Positions 24,349 to 53,238 of a stretch of 64,000 nt of DNA are shown here, piece by piece. A program made the position numbers and the translations under genes. The notes beneath the pieces are model-generated. The model made no database searches. It worked only from the letters and a program-made list of their open reading frames with translations, and was not told where the DNA came from. Position 1 is the first letter of the stretch; each line of letters starts with the position of its first letter. The DNA is from Pyxidicoccus sp. MSG2 (lineage in GTDB: Bacteria; Myxococcota; Myxococcia; Myxococcales; Myxococcaceae): assembly GCF_026626705.1 (NCBI RefSeq), contig NZ_JAPNKC010000001.1:12711001-12775000 (forward strand), written 5' to 3'.

Positions 24349-25860
24349 TCAGTCGAACAACCCCTGCAGGTAGAACCGGCCGTCCCGTCCATCCCGAAAC
24401 ACCCAAGCCGGCCCCAGCCCCTCGAAGTGCACGCGGTAGTAGTCCCGCTGGTAGGGCACGTCGGCCCACCACTCCCCGCCCAGCCGCTCCGGGCCCGCCA
24501 GCGCCGTCACCCGGTGCCGCTTCCCGCCCAGCCGCGCCGCCAGCAGCCGCCCCGACTCCGCCACCTCCGCGTCCAGACATGCCGGTGCCGCCAGCAGCCG
24601 TGACGGCCGCTCCCGCCCCACGCCCACCGCCGCCTCCTCCCGCGCTCCCGCCTCCAGCCCCTCCGCCGCCAAGCCCCGCTTGCGCTCCGGCGGGTGGAAG
24701 CCCCGCGCTCCATGCGCCGCCTCCGGCCGGTGCACCGCCTCCAGCCCCGCCGCGAAGAGCGAGTGCTCGCCCAGCGTCGTCACCAACCGCGACAGCACCA
24801 CCTCCAGCGCCGCGTCCCCCTCCGGAGCATCCCCCAGCGCGAGCTGCTGCCCCCGGTCCTCGGAGTGCTCGTCCACCCGCGCGGACACCTCCGCCACCGG
24901 GTTCTCCAGCTTCAATTCCTCCAGCCGGTGCCGCGCCAGATCCAGCAGCAGCTTCGCCTGCGCCGTGGGCCGCGCCAGCGTCAGCGGCACCCGCGCCTGT
25001 CCCCGCGGGTCCAGCTTCATCGAGAAGGTGAGCCGCACCGCCGCCCGCCGCCGCCCGGACAGCCGCGCCCCCAGCCGGTCCGTCAGCGTCTTCAGCGCGA
25101 AGCGCAGCGGCTCGAAGGACTCCGCCGGGAAGTCCAGCACCACCCGCTCCTCCAGCACCTCCTCCAGCACCGCCGCGACGAAGGGCGTGTCGTCCTCCCC
25201 CCGGCAGCGCGCATGCACCCGCGCCCCGGCCACTCCACCGCGCGCCGCCACCGCCCCCGCGGGCAGCACCGCCACCTCTCCCAGCGTCGTGAGGCCCAGC
25301 GAGGAGAAGGCCGCCCCCTCCCCGCCCTCCAGCGCCGCCAGCGGCAGTGGCCCCAGCGCCCGGGCCCCTCCCCCTTCCGGCACCACCTCCACCCGCCGCG
25401 CCCCGTAGCGCGCCAGTGCCCGCGACGTGAAGGCCTCCGAGGCCACCACCGCGTGCCCCCGGTAGCCCAGCTCCGCGCACCGCTCCAGGGCCAGCACCGC
25501 CAGGGGCTCCTCGCCCCCCACCAGGTGCGCCGCCCCCGCGTCCAGCCACAGGCCATCCGGCGGGGACAACTGGAAGCCCGGCGCCAGCGCCATCAGCGCC
25601 TCGCCCAGCACCGTCAGCGCCCGCGCTTCGTCCTCCGGGCGGTAGGTGAAGTGCCGCAGCACCGGCTCCAGCGCCGTGGCCGCCGTCAGCGTCATCCCCG
25701 GGCGCACCCCGGCCTTCAACGCCGTGGTGGACGCGAAGGCCACGCGCCGCTGGCCGCGCACCTCCTCCACCAGCGCGAAGGGCCGGCTCGCCAGCTCCGG
25801 CAGCTCCAGCACCTTTCGCTGCACCGGGAAGCGCGTGAAGTGCAGATACGCCCTGCGCAT
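24349..25860 (-). CDS. imuB: ImuB, Y-family polymerase-like mutasome protein
   Basis: A 503-residue protein, the usual length. The Y-family fold is recognisable (TTALKAGVRPGMTLTAATAL, DGLWLDAGAAHLVGGEE, LGLTTLGEVAVLPAGAVAAR), but the catalytic acids are gone: the usual YVDMDCF start is AYLHFTRFPVQR here, as known for ImuB. The C-terminal WW.DVPYQRDYYRVHFEG...FYLQGLFD is the typical ImuB tail. It should be a non-catalytic hub linking DnaE2, ImuA and the sliding clamp. ATG 25860 has GAGGGGG just upstream and lies 7 bp after imuA, so the two are an operon. Confidence 0.92.
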   Translation of the reverse strand: MRRAYLHFTRFPVQRKVLELPELASRPFALVEEVRGQRRVAFASTTALKAGVRPGMTLTAATALEPVLRHFTYRPEDEARALTVLGEALMALAPGFQLSPPDGLWLDAGAAHLVGGEEPLAVLALERCAELGYRGHAVVASEAFTSRALARYGARRVEVVPEGGGARALGPLPLAALEGGEGAAFSSLGLTTLGEVAVLPAGAVAARGGVAGARVHARCRGEDDTPFVAAVLEEVLEERVVLDFPAESFEPLRFALKTLTDRLGARLSGRRRAAVRLTFSMKLDPRGQARVPLTLARPTAQAKLLLDLARHRLEELKLENPVAEVSARVDEHSEDRGQQLALGDAPEGDAALEVVLSRLVTTLGEHSLFAAGLEAVHRPEAAHGARGFHPPERKRGLAAEGLEAGAREEAAVGVGRERPSRLLAAPACLDAEVAESGRLLAARLGGKRHRVTALAGPERLGGEWWADVPYQRDYYRVHFEGLGPAWVFRDGRDGRFYLQGLFD

Positions 25861-25867
25861 CGCCCCC

Positions 25868-26749
25868 TCAGCCCGCCACGCCGGCCGCGTCCAGGCCCTC
25901 GCGCAGGGACGGCATGGGTGCGTCACGGCCGGGCCGCTGGCCGAGGATTCCGCAGCCATTTCGCAGCGCCCCGGACTGATCCCGCAGGAAGTCCGGCGTC
26001 GCATCCGCCCCGACCTCCGCCACGTCCAGCACCCGCCCGCCATCCTCTAGCCCCAGCTCCGGGTACAGCACGCTCCACGGCAGCTCCGCCCGCGTCCCCG
26101 TGCCTCCCTGCCGGCTGCGCACCACCTCCACCGACCAGCCCTTCCCGTCGCGCGCCTCCGTGCGAAGCCGCGTCACCCCGTCCGCCGGCGCCTCCGGCGA
26201 GGTGAGCAGCAGCAGCAGCCCGCCCCCGCGCTCCGCCGCGTCCGCCAGCTTGCGCGCCTCCGCCAGGGAGACCCGTGGCGTCCTCTCCACCGAGCCCACC
26301 CCTCGCGTCAGGTCCAGCACCACGCAGGCAAAGGCCCCGCTCCGGGCGAGCTGCACCGCCGCCCACACCCGCTGCTCGGGCGCCTGGGGCCGGACGATGA
26401 GCAGCCGCTCCAGGTCCACGCCGAGCGCCGCCGCCGCGGGCGGGTACAGCTCACGCGGGCCATCCACCCACGCGCAAAGCCGCTCCTCCCGGTGCGCCGC
26501 CGACACCGCCCGCAGCGCCAGGCTGGTGCGCCCCGAGGCCGCCTCTCCACACAGCTCCACCGCCTGCCCCAGCGGGAAGCCGCCCGCGGGCAGCAGCGCG
26601 TCCACCGCCTCCATGCCCGTGCGCAGCACCGCCAGGTAGCGCCGGGGCGCCGCCTGGAGCTGGCGGATCTTCTCCCGCAGCTGCTCCACCACCGAGCCCG
26701 ACGAGCCCGTCGCCCCCGCCTCCCCACGCTGCTCCGCCGCCGCGCGCAT
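25868..26749 (-). CDS. imuA: ImuA, RecA-like mutasome protein
   Basis: A 293-residue RecA/SulA-like protein. Visible: residues about 25-75 with GMEAVDALLPAGGFPLGQAVELCGEAASGRTSLALR, a modified P-loop, then CAWVDGPRELYPPAAAALGVDLERLLIVRP and VVLDLTRG. It is the first gene of the imuA-imuB operon and supports mutagenic translesion synthesis with ImuB and DnaE2. ATG 26749 has GAGGAGG four bases upstream, a strong Shine-Dalgarno. A LexA-like box lies 40 bases upstream of the start. Gene order in most bacteria is imuA-imuB-dnaE2; here dnaE2 has been separated. Confidence 0.92.
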   Translation of the reverse strand: MRAAAEQRGEAGATGSSGSVVEQLREKIRQLQAAPRRYLAVLRTGMEAVDALLPAGGFPLGQAVELCGEAASGRTSLALRAVSAAHREERLCAWVDGPRELYPPAAAALGVDLERLLIVRPQAPEQRVWAAVQLARSGAFACVVLDLTRGVGSVERTPRVSLAEARKLADAAERGGGLLLLLTSPEAPADGVTRLRTEARDGKGWSVEVVRSRQGGTGTRAELPWSVLYPELGLEDGGRVLDVAEVGADATPDFLRDQSGALRNGCGILGQRPGRDAPMPSLREGLDAAGVAG

Positions 26750-26788
26750 CTCGCCTCCTCGCCAGAACCCCTGAGCCCGAACGGTCGT

Positions 26789-26804
26789 CTGGACGCTCGT
26801 TCAG
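26789..26804 (-). promoter_or_regulatory. LexA-like box of imuA-imuB
   Basis: On the plus strand the 16-mer reads CTGGACGCTCGTTCAG, an interrupted palindrome followed by TATG. It agrees with the M. xanthus LexA motif except at two positions, and on the opposite strand it matches the dnaE2 site in 17 of 20 bases. It lies in the 180-bp gap upstream of imuA, close to the start codon. Confidence 0.75.
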
Positions 26805-26929
26805 TATGCTCGTGGGTCTGACATGCGCCGCACAGGACGCACCGCGATGGGGCGGCGGATCAGACCTGACAGCTCGGATCCGCGGGGGCGACGTGAGAGA
26901 TCTCCAGGGTCTGCGCGAGCACCAGGCCG

Positions 26930-28147
26930 CTAGCCCGCGCAGATCACCTTCACTTCCACCTTCGTGTCGTCCGCGCGGCGCAGGCACGTGCCCAGGAAGT
27001 ACAGGCGCGCGGAGCGCTCCTCACCCGAGGGCTCGTACCGCAGGTCGCCCGCCGCCACCGAGCAGCTCTCCACCGTGCCGTCCGCGCGCGTGAGCTCCAC
27101 CTTCGCCAGCCGTGCGTCCGGCAGATTCACCACGTCGATGCTCTGCGCCACCGTGGCCAGCTCGGCGATGCTCAGCAGCGTGTCCCGGTAGCCCTCCTTG
27201 CAGATGGAGTCGAGGTTGCGCAGGTCCTGATCGAACTTCTCCGCCAGGGCCCGCTGCCGGAAACCCGGGCCGTTCGACGTCGGACAGTCGACATTGCGGA
27301 CGAACGTGCCGCCGCTCGTGACGTCCTGCACCAGACCGGCCCGCTTGTCGGACAGCGCCACCGGGCCAATGGTGGCCCACAGCACCTCCCGGGAGGCCCC
27401 CGTCGAGTCATGCAGGCGCTGGAAGAGGGAGAAGTACTCGTCCACCGACGTCAGCTTGTCCCCCTGCTCCGTGCAGTGGTCCACCGACGTGTCCTCGGTG
27501 AGCACCACGGGCGGCGGGCGCTCGGTGGAGCTGCAGTCCTCCTCGTCCGACACCACCACGACGAGCAGCCGGGCGCCGTCGCGCAGGAAGCCCGCGTTGC
27601 CGCCCGCGGAGACGGCCGTCGTCGCCAGGGGCTCCGACACCGCCAGGTTCACCGCCTCGAAGGGGGACTCCTGCCCGCTGCCGTTCGTGCCCTGCTCCAC
27701 CAGCCGGCGGAACTTCTCCACCAGGAACGGGTCCGAGCCCTCGATGAAGTGCTCGTCCGTCGCCTGCCCCGAGGCGTCCGGCACGGGCTGCAGCCGGCCG
27801 GACTGGTCCTCGTAGTACCGGACCTGCTCCTGCCCCTGGAACAGCACGCGCCGATAGACGGACGTGGTGATGACGCCCACACGGAAGTCCTGGGCGATGC
27901 CGCCCCCCTCCTTGAGGGCCTCCACGAAGGCGGGCAGCTCCCGGGCGATGCCCTCCTGCTCTTCCGCCATGGAGGACGAGTTGTCGATGACGAAGAGGAT
28001 GTCCGTCTTCTGCGGGGAGACGACCGGGGACTCGGCCTCGCATTTCCCTGGCAGGGTGGAGCCCGGGTCGTCGACGGGCGACTTGCACGCCGACCCCCAC
28101 AGGGCGGCCGTCAGCAGCAACAGGGTTGCACGGGTGCGGAGCTTCAT
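26930..28147 (-). CDS. Lipoprotein with von Willebrand factor A domain
   Basis: ATG 28147 (MKLRTRATLLLLTAALWGSAC) is preferred over ATG 28153 because GGAG sits 6 bases before it and directly abuts the other. Lipobox GSAC (Cys21); 405 residues. A vWA domain starts at about residue 45, with the metal-binding MIDAS motif DILFVIDNSSSM and later VVVVSDEEDCS. Several cysteine pairs follow. Such lipoproteins bind a protein partner or matrix through the metal site on the outer surface; the partner is unknown. The 180 bp to imuA and the ~260 bp to lon hold no gene. Confidence 0.9.
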   Translation of the reverse strand: MKLRTRATLLLLTAALWGSACKSPVDDPGSTLPGKCEAESPVVSPQKTDILFVIDNSSSMAEEQEGIARELPAFVEALKEGGGIAQDFRVGVITTSVYRRVLFQGQEQVRYYEDQSGRLQPVPDASGQATDEHFIEGSDPFLVEKFRRLVEQGTNGSGQESPFEAVNLAVSEPLATTAVSAGGNAGFLRDGARLLVVVVSDEEDCSSTERPPPVVLTEDTSVDHCTEQGDKLTSVDEYFSLFQRLHDSTGASREVLWATIGPVALSDKRAGLVQDVTSGGTFVRNVDCPTSNGPGFRQRALAEKFDQDLRNLDSICKEGYRDTLLSIAELATVAQSIDVVNLPDARLAKVELTRADGTVESCSVAAGDLRYEPSGEERSARLYFLGTCLRRADDTKVEVKVICAG

Positions 28148-28410
28148 GGGCATCTCCGAGGGGGACGGCGCACCCGGCGGCGCGCCGCATCAAGCAGGGG
28201 GGGCAAGCATGCCCCACCCCATGCAAGGACGCGAGACTTCAGAGGATCGTCGGGCATCCGACGAGGGCGTGGAAAAACGCACATCGCGTTTGCCAGGGGC
28301 GTTTTGGTTGTTACGTTGGTTCATCTGCCGCAGAAAACTGACAGATGTTCACCGGTCTGGTCGCTTGCTGACCGGGCTTGAAGAAAGAACAAGAGAAGAG
28401 GCCGAACTTC

Positions 28411-30891
<2,481 letters not shown>

Positions 30892-30921
30892 CGCACGGCC
30901 TCACGGCCGGTAGGAAATGAC

Positions 30922-30960
30922 ACGGGCAGGTTCCCTCACGGGGACCTGCCCGTTGTCTTT
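30922..30960 (+). terminator. Intrinsic terminator of lon
   Basis: A 10-bp perfect stem ACGGGCAGGT / ACCTGCCCGT with an inner CCC/GGG extension (one bulged T) is followed by TGTCTTT. It begins 31 bp after the lon stop codon. Confidence 0.85.
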
Positions 30961-31083
30961 GCGGGCGGGCGTCGTGCTTGGGCCCTCCGGCCGGGCAGGC
31001 GCGGGACGGGGCTGCCCTTCCGTCGAGTCCCGCGCCGGGGGACACTGGGGAACGCCGCTCCGTCCCCGGGCGTCACACCCGCC

Positions 31084-31980
31084 ATGCTGAAAACCACCTC
31101 CCTGCTCGGACTGTGCGCCGCCCTGCTCTCCGCGCCCGTGCTCGCGTCGGAAGCGGTGGTTCAGCCCTCCGTCCCCTTGGCGGACGGTGCGAGCACGGCC
31201 TCGTCCCCCGCATGGCCCGCGCCGGGCGCGCCGCTCACCGTCGCCGAGGTGCGCTTCCCGGCGGGCTTCGGGAAGCGGCGCATCTATCTGGATGCGGGGC
31301 ACGGCGCGGTGGGGAACACCGGCAACCGCTCCGTCACCTGTGAGGACGAGGAGGCCTTCACGCTGCGTGTCGCGGAGGACCTGGCGCGGCGGCTGGAGGC
31401 CACCGGCCACTTCCGGGTGCGCCTGAGCCGCAAGCCGGGCGAGCGCGTCCCCTACCCGTCCCGCCTCAACGCCGCGCGGAGCTGGAATGCGCACGCGCTG
31501 CTGAGCCTGCACTCGGATGCGCGGGGCATGGCCCTGCCCTGGGAGCCCGCGCCGGGACAGCAGTGCTACCGGCAGGACGCGTCCCCGGGCTTCAGCGTTC
31601 TGTGGTCCGAGGAGGCCAACGCGCCTCTGCGCTCCCAGCGGGCCCTGCTGGCCCGCGCGCTGGCCCGGAGCATGGGACGCGCCGGCTTCCGCTCCTACGA
31701 CGGCGTGGACTACACGGGGCTCTACGCCCCCGACGCCGCACAGCCCGGCGTCTTCGTCGCGCGCCCGAACGAGCCCACGCACCGGCGCATCTTCGTGCTG
31801 CGCAGGCCGACCATCCCCTCCGTCATCATCGAGACGCACCACGCGCTCGACTTCGAGGAGGCCGCGCGCTGGCGCGAGGAGCGCACCCTGGAGGCGTTCT
31901 CCGCCGCGGTGGCCCAGGGGTTGGTGGACGCGCTCGCGCCGTCCGTGTCACCGGCCGCCAGCGCGACGGCCCAGCCCTGA
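31084..31980 (+). CDS. N-acetylmuramoyl-L-alanine amidase (Amidase_3), secreted
   Basis: A 298-residue exported protein with a signal peptide (MLKTTSLLGLCAALLSAPVLA). The Amidase_3 zinc site is visible: IYLDAGHGAVGNTGN, a glutamate in EDEEAFTLRVAEDLARRLE, LLSLHSDARG and VIIETHHALD with the catalytic glutamate. It should cut the amide between MurNAc and the peptide in peptidoglycan. ATG 31084 is chosen for the signal peptide. It converges on the NRPS gene with just 4 bp between stop codons and no visible terminator. Confidence 0.92.
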   Translation: MLKTTSLLGLCAALLSAPVLASEAVVQPSVPLADGASTASSPAWPAPGAPLTVAEVRFPAGFGKRRIYLDAGHGAVGNTGNRSVTCEDEEAFTLRVAEDLARRLEATGHFRVRLSRKPGERVPYPSRLNAARSWNAHALLSLHSDARGMALPWEPAPGQQCYRQDASPGFSVLWSEEANAPLRSQRALLARALARSMGRAGFRSYDGVDYTGLYAPDAAQPGVFVARPNEPTHRRIFVLRRPTIPSVIIETHHALDFEEAARWREERTLEAFSAAVAQGLVDALAPSVSPAASATAQP

Positions 31981-34900
31981 GCGATCAGCCTTCTCCGCGC
32001 TGTCCGCCTTCCTCCGAGACTTCATCGAGGTGCCGCGTGAGTCGCGTTGCCACCGCGTTCACGTGCGGTGCGCGCAGCGCGCTGTAGTGGTCTCCAGGCA
32101 CGTCCTCCACCATGAGGCGGGACGTCACCCAGCGAGACCAGCCGTGCGTCGCATCCACGGCGTGCTCACGCTGCGAGTCCTTCGCGCGCAGCAGCAGCAC
32201 GGGTCCGCGATACTCCGAGGGCCGCCAGGCCATCTGCGCGCGCAGGTTCGCCCGCATCACGTCACGCCACGCGCGGAGGTCCGCGTCCCGCACCTCCGGC
32301 GGAAGCCAGCCGGCCTCGCGGGCGTGCCGGGCGACCCGGGAGAGTCGCTCCTCGTCTGACTGTCCTTCGAGCAGCTCGGGCCGCAGCGTCGGATCGGCGC
32401 CCGCCATGCGCGCCAGGTCCATGGCCATTCCCGCCAGCAGCAGCGTGTCGTCCGGCTCGTGCGAGGACATCCCCTCCGCCGGAGCGAAGCTGTCCAGCAG
32501 CACCAGCAGTTCCACGCGCTGGCCCTGGCGCTCCAGCTCGCGCGCCATCTCGAAGGCCACCACTCCGCCCAGGGACCAGCCGCCGAGCACGTACGGCCCT
32601 TCCGGCCGCACCGCGCGCACGGCCTCCACGTACCGCCGGGCCAGTGCCTCCACCGTGTCCAGCGGAGGCTCGCGGCCGTCGAGGCCCGTGGCCTGCAAGC
32701 CGTAGACGGGCCGCCCCAGCTTCCGAGCCAGCTCGCGGTACGGCCCCACGGCGCCGCCTACCGCGTGGACGAGGAACACCGGCGTGCCCGTGCCCGCCGC
32801 TTGCAACGTCACGCAGTGGCGCGCGGGGCCGTCGGACCTCGCGCCCTCCAGCCAGGCCGCGAGCCGCTCCACCGTGGGCGCCTCGAAGAGCGCGCGCAGC
32901 GGAACGTCCACGCCGAGGGCTTCGCGCAGCCGCGCCATCACCTGCGTGGCCAGCAGCGAATGTCCCCCCAGCGCGAAGAAGTCGTCGCGCCGGCCCACCC
33001 GCCCTGGCTCCATGCGCAGCACCTGGGCCCAGACCGTGGCCAGGGCCTCTTCCAGTGGCGTTTGCGGAGGCTCGTATGCGGAGCCCGAGGTGGCTGCGCC
33101 GTCCTCTGGCGCGGGCAGCGACCTACGGTCCACCTTGCCGCTGGGAGTCAGAGGCAGTGCCCTGAGCACCGCGAAGGCGGAGGGCACCATGTACGCGGAC
33201 AGCCGCTGCGACAGGAAGGTGCGCAGCTCCGTCACCTCCACCTCGGAGCCCGTGGCTGTCGGCACCACGTACGCCACCAACCGCATTCCACCGGGGCCAT
33301 CTTCGCGCGCCACCACCACCGCCTCACCCACGCCCGGGTGAGCGCGCAGGGCGGCTTCGACTTCGCCCAGCTCGATGCGGAAGCCGCGCAGCTTCACCTG
33401 GAAGTCGAGCCGGCCCAGGTACTCCAGCGTGCCATCCGGCAGCCAGCGCGCCAGGTCGCCCGTGCGGTACAGCCGCGCCCCGGGGACTCCGGAGAACGCA
33501 TCCGGCACGAAGCGCTCCGCCGTCAGCTCCGGCCGGCGCCAGTAGCCCCGGCCTACCTGGATGCCACCGATGAGCAGCTCACCGGGCACGCCCACCGGCG
33601 CGAGCTGCCCATGACGGTCCACCACATGGACACGCGTGTTCGCCACCGGCCGGCCGATGGGCACGACAGCACGCGCATCGCCTCTCGGGCACGCGTGGTA
33701 CGTCACGTCCACCGCCGCCTCCGTGGGGCCGTAGAGGTTGTGGACCTCCGCCACCGGCAGGCGGGCCTGGGCGCGGCGGACCACGGGCGCGGGCAGCGCC
33801 TCGCCGCTGCACACCACGCGGCGCAGGTGTGTCAACCGCTCCAGCCCGGGCTCCTCCACGAAGGCCTGCAACATGGACGGGACGAAGTGCGCGGTGGTGA
33901 CGCGCTCCTGCTCCATCAGTCGCACGAGGTACGCGGGGTCCTGGTGCCCACCGGGCCGCGCCAGTACCAGCCGCGCGCCCGTCATCAGTGGCCAGAAGAA
34001 CTCCCACACGGACACGTCGAAGCTGAACGGCGTCTTCTGCAACACCGTGTCGGCCGACGTCAGTCCGTACTCCCGCTGCATCCACAGCAGGCGATTGACG
34101 ATGCCGGCGTGCGCATTCATCGCGCCCTTGGGCCGACCCGTGCTCCCCGAGGTGAAGATGATGTAGGCTAGGGAGTCCGGGCCCGCGAGCGGCGTGAGAC
34201 GTGAAGCGTCCTCACGCGCCATCGCGTCCCAATCCCCATCCAGGCACAGCACCCGCGCGGAGTGCGGGGGCAACACGTCCTTCAACCCCCGCTGAGTGAG
34301 GAGCACCGAGGCGTCCGAGTCCTCCAGCATCCACGCCAGGCGCTCGCGAGGGTACGCCGGGTCCAGCGGCACGTACGCGCCGCCCGCCTTCAGCACGCCC
34401 AGCAGCGCCACCACCAGCTCCAGTGAGCGCTCCAGGCACACGCCCACGCGCGCCTCCGGCCCCACCCCCAGCGAGCGCAGATGCCGCGCGAGCTGATTGG
34501 CCCGAGCATCGAGCTGCGCATAGCTGAGCGCCGTGTCCTCGAAGCGCACCGCCTCCGCGTCCGGCGTGCGCGCGACCTGCGCCTCGATGAGCGAGTGCAG
34601 ACACACGTCGCGCGGGTACGCCTCCTCACGCCCCTGGAAGTCCACCTGGAGCCGCCGCTGCTCCTCGGCGGTCAGCAGGCGCAGCTCGGACAGGCGCAGC
34701 TCCGGCCTGACGGTGACGGCCTCCAGGAGCACCCGCAGGTGGTCGACCAGCCGGCGCACGGACTCCTCGCGGAACAGGTCCGTGCGGTAGCCAATCTGCC
34801 CGCGCACACCGCCGGGCGTCTCGACGAAGCCCAGGGTGAGGTCGAACTTGACGGTGTCGCTCTCCACCTCGACGGGATGAAGCGAGAGCGAGCCATCCCC

Positions 34901-37900
34901 GCGCGAGCCCGGCATCGCCACGTCGGGCGTGTTCTGGAGGATGAGCATCACCTGGAACAGCGGCGACCGGCCCAGGTCCCGCTGCGGCCTCAACTCCTCC
35001 ACCAGCTTCTCGAAAGGGATGTCCTGGTGGGCCTGCGCGCCGAGAGTCGTCTCCCGGACGCGGCCCAGCAGTGCACGGAAGGACGGGTCTCCATCCAGTC
35101 GCGTCCGCAGGGCGAGCGTGTTGATGAAGAGGCCCACCAGCCCCTCCAGCTCCGCGAAGCGTCGGCCCGCGATGGGCGTGCCAACGACGACGTCGTCCTG
35201 CCCGGAGTGACGCGACAGCACGACCTGGAACGCGCCCAGCAGGGCCATGAAGAGGGTGACGCCCTCCTCTCTGCACAGGGACTGGAGCCCGCGCGACAGC
35301 TCGGGAGTGAGCTGGAACTCGAAGCTCGCGCCTCGGGAGGACTGCACGGGAGGACGCGGGAAATCCGTGGGCAGCTCCAGCGCATGCCGCGCCCCGGACA
35401 GCTGCTCCTTCCAATAGGTGAGCTGCGACTCCAAGACGTCGTCACGCAGCCATTCCCGCTGCCAGACGCAATAATCCGCGTACTGGAGCGGCAGCTCCGG
35501 CAGGGTCGAAGTCCTGCCCGAGACGAAGCCCAGGTAGAGGGCCTCCAGCTCGCGAACCAGCACGCCCGAGGACCAGCCGTCGCAGACGATGTGGTGCAGC
35601 GTGAGGAGCAGCAGGTGCCGCTCCTCGGCGAGGCGCAGCAGCGAGACGCGCAGCAGCGGCCCGTGCGACAGGTCGAAGGGACGCGCCGCCTCCTCGCGGG
35701 CCAGCCTCCGTGCCTCCGCCTCGCGGTCCTCGCGTGCGCGCAGGTCCGTCACCACCAGCCGGACAGGCCCCGGCGGTGCGATGACCTGGACGGGGACGCC
35801 GCCCTCGTCCGGGAAGCGGGTGCGCAGGCTCTCATGCCGGCGCACCAGCTCCGTGAAGGCGCGCTCCAGGGCCGCCACGTCCAGCCGTCCCTCCACGCGC
35901 AGCACGGTGGGCACGTTGTACGCCGCCCCACCCGGCTGGAGCCTGTCCAGGAACCACAGGCGCTGCTGGGCGAAGGACAGCGGCAACGGACCTGCTCGCG
36001 GCACGGGACGGAGCGCAGGCAGCGCGAGGCTCCGCGTCGCCTGCTCCACCTGCACGGCGAGCGCCTCCACCGTGGGCGCATCGAAGAGGACGCGCAGGGG
36101 CACCTCCACGCCCACGGTGCTTCGCAGGCGCGACACCACCTGCGTGGCGAGCAGCGAGTGGCCACCCAGCTCGAAGAAGTCGTCGTGGACTCCCACGCGC
36201 TCCACGTGCAGCAACTCCGTCCAGAGCGCGGCGAGCTGTGCCTCCAGCGCGGTGCGCGGCGCCACGTACTCCCGGGCCCGGACCGCCAGCGCCCCTTCCG
36301 GCGCGGGCAGCGCCTTGCGGTCCACCTTGCCGTTGGACGTCAGCGGCAGGGCGGGCAGCACGGCGATGGCGGAGGGCACCATGTACTCCGGCAGCCGCTC
36401 CTTGAGGGCCTGGCGCAGCGAGGCCACGTCCACCGGGGCCCCCTCCTCCGACACCACGTACGCCACCAGTCGCTTGTCGCCGGGCACGTCCTCGCGCACC
36501 ACGGCCACCGCTTCACGCACGGCCGGGAGCCGCGCCAGGGCGGACTCCACCTCGCCCGGCTCGATGCGGAAGCCGCGCAGCTTCACCTGGAGGTCCGTGC
36601 GACCGAGGTACTCCAGCGTTCCGTCGGCCCGCCAGCGCGCCCGGTCTCCCGTGCGGTACAGCCGCGCCCCCTGCGTGCCCGAGAACGGGTCCGGCACGAA
36701 GCGCTCGGCCGTGAGGGCCGACTGGCCCAGGTAGCCTCGCGCCAGGCCCAAGCCGCCGACGCACAGCTCTCCGGGCACGCCCACGGGCAGCGCGTGCAGC
36801 GCCGCGTCCACCACGTACACCTGGAGGTTGGCCCAGGGCCGGCCGATGTTCAGCGAATCCCCGGGCCGCAGCGGCTCGGAGATGGAGGCGCACACCGTCA
36901 CCTCCGTGGGGCCATACGCGTTGAGCAGCCGCACGCGGCCACCCCAGCGCTCCACCACCTCGGCGGTGAGGGCCTCTCCCGCGGAGACGAGCGTCTCCAG
37001 CGCCGGGAAGTCCTCCGGAGCCACCTGCGCCAGCACCGACGGCGTCAGGGTGACGGCGGAGATGGACTCCTCGCGGGCCAGCGTGCGCAGCGGCTCGCCT
37101 GGCAGCAGGCGCTCCCTCGGGGCGAGCACCAGCGTGGCGCCGGAGAGCAGCGCGCCGAACAGCTCCCACACGGAGGCGTCGAAGCCGATGGAGAAGAACT
37201 GCAGCACGCGACTGCCGGGCCGCAGCGACATGGCCGTACCCGCCCGCAGCGCCGTATTGCACAGGCCCCAGTGCTGGAGCAGCGTGCCCTTGGGACGCCC
37301 CGTGCTGCCCGACGTGTAGATGACGTAGGCGAGGCTGTCCGCGCTCGCGCCACTCTCGGGAGCCGTCGTGGGCCGCGAGTCGATGAGCGCCGCGTCCGCG
37401 TCCAGCAGTACGAGCTGCCCACCCGCCGAGGGCAGCTCGTCAGCGAGGGCCTCCGTGGTGACGAGCACCGGTGCCGCGCTGTCGCGCAGCATGTACGTAA
37501 GTCGCTCCACCGGCTGGCTCGCATCCAGGGGCACCCAGGCGCCACCGGCCTTGAGGATGCCGAGGATGCCGACCACCGTCTCCAGCGAGCGCTCCACGCA
37601 CAGCGCCACCGGCACGTCTGGCCGGACGCCCAGCGCGCGCAGGTGATGCGCGAGCTGGTTGGCCCGTGCCTCGAGCGCCGCATACGTGAGCGACTGGCCC
37701 TCGAAGCGCACGGCCACCGCGTCGGGCGCGCGTGCCGCCTGGGCCTCGAAGAGGTGGTGCGCGCACGCGTCGCGGGGGAAGTCCCGCTCCGTGGCGTTCC
37801 ACTCCACCAGTACCTGGCGCCGCTCCTCCGAGGACAGGAGGGAGAGCGTGGACACAGGTGCCTCGGGCCGGGCCGCCGCGGCCTCCAGCACCGTGCCCAG

Positions 37901-38097
37901 GTGTCGCACCAGCCGAGCAACCGTCTCTTCCGTGAAGAGGTCCGTGCGGTACTCGCAGGCGCACTCCAGACCCCGGGCCGTCTCCGCCATGGACAGTGTC
38001 AGGTCCAGGCGCGAAGTGCCCGCGTCCACCGGCTCGCCGCGCAGGGTGAGGCCGGGCACCGTCAGCTCGGTGACGGGCTGGTTCTGGAGCACCAACT

Positions 38098-53234
<15,137 letters not shown>

Positions 53235-53238
<4 letters not shown>

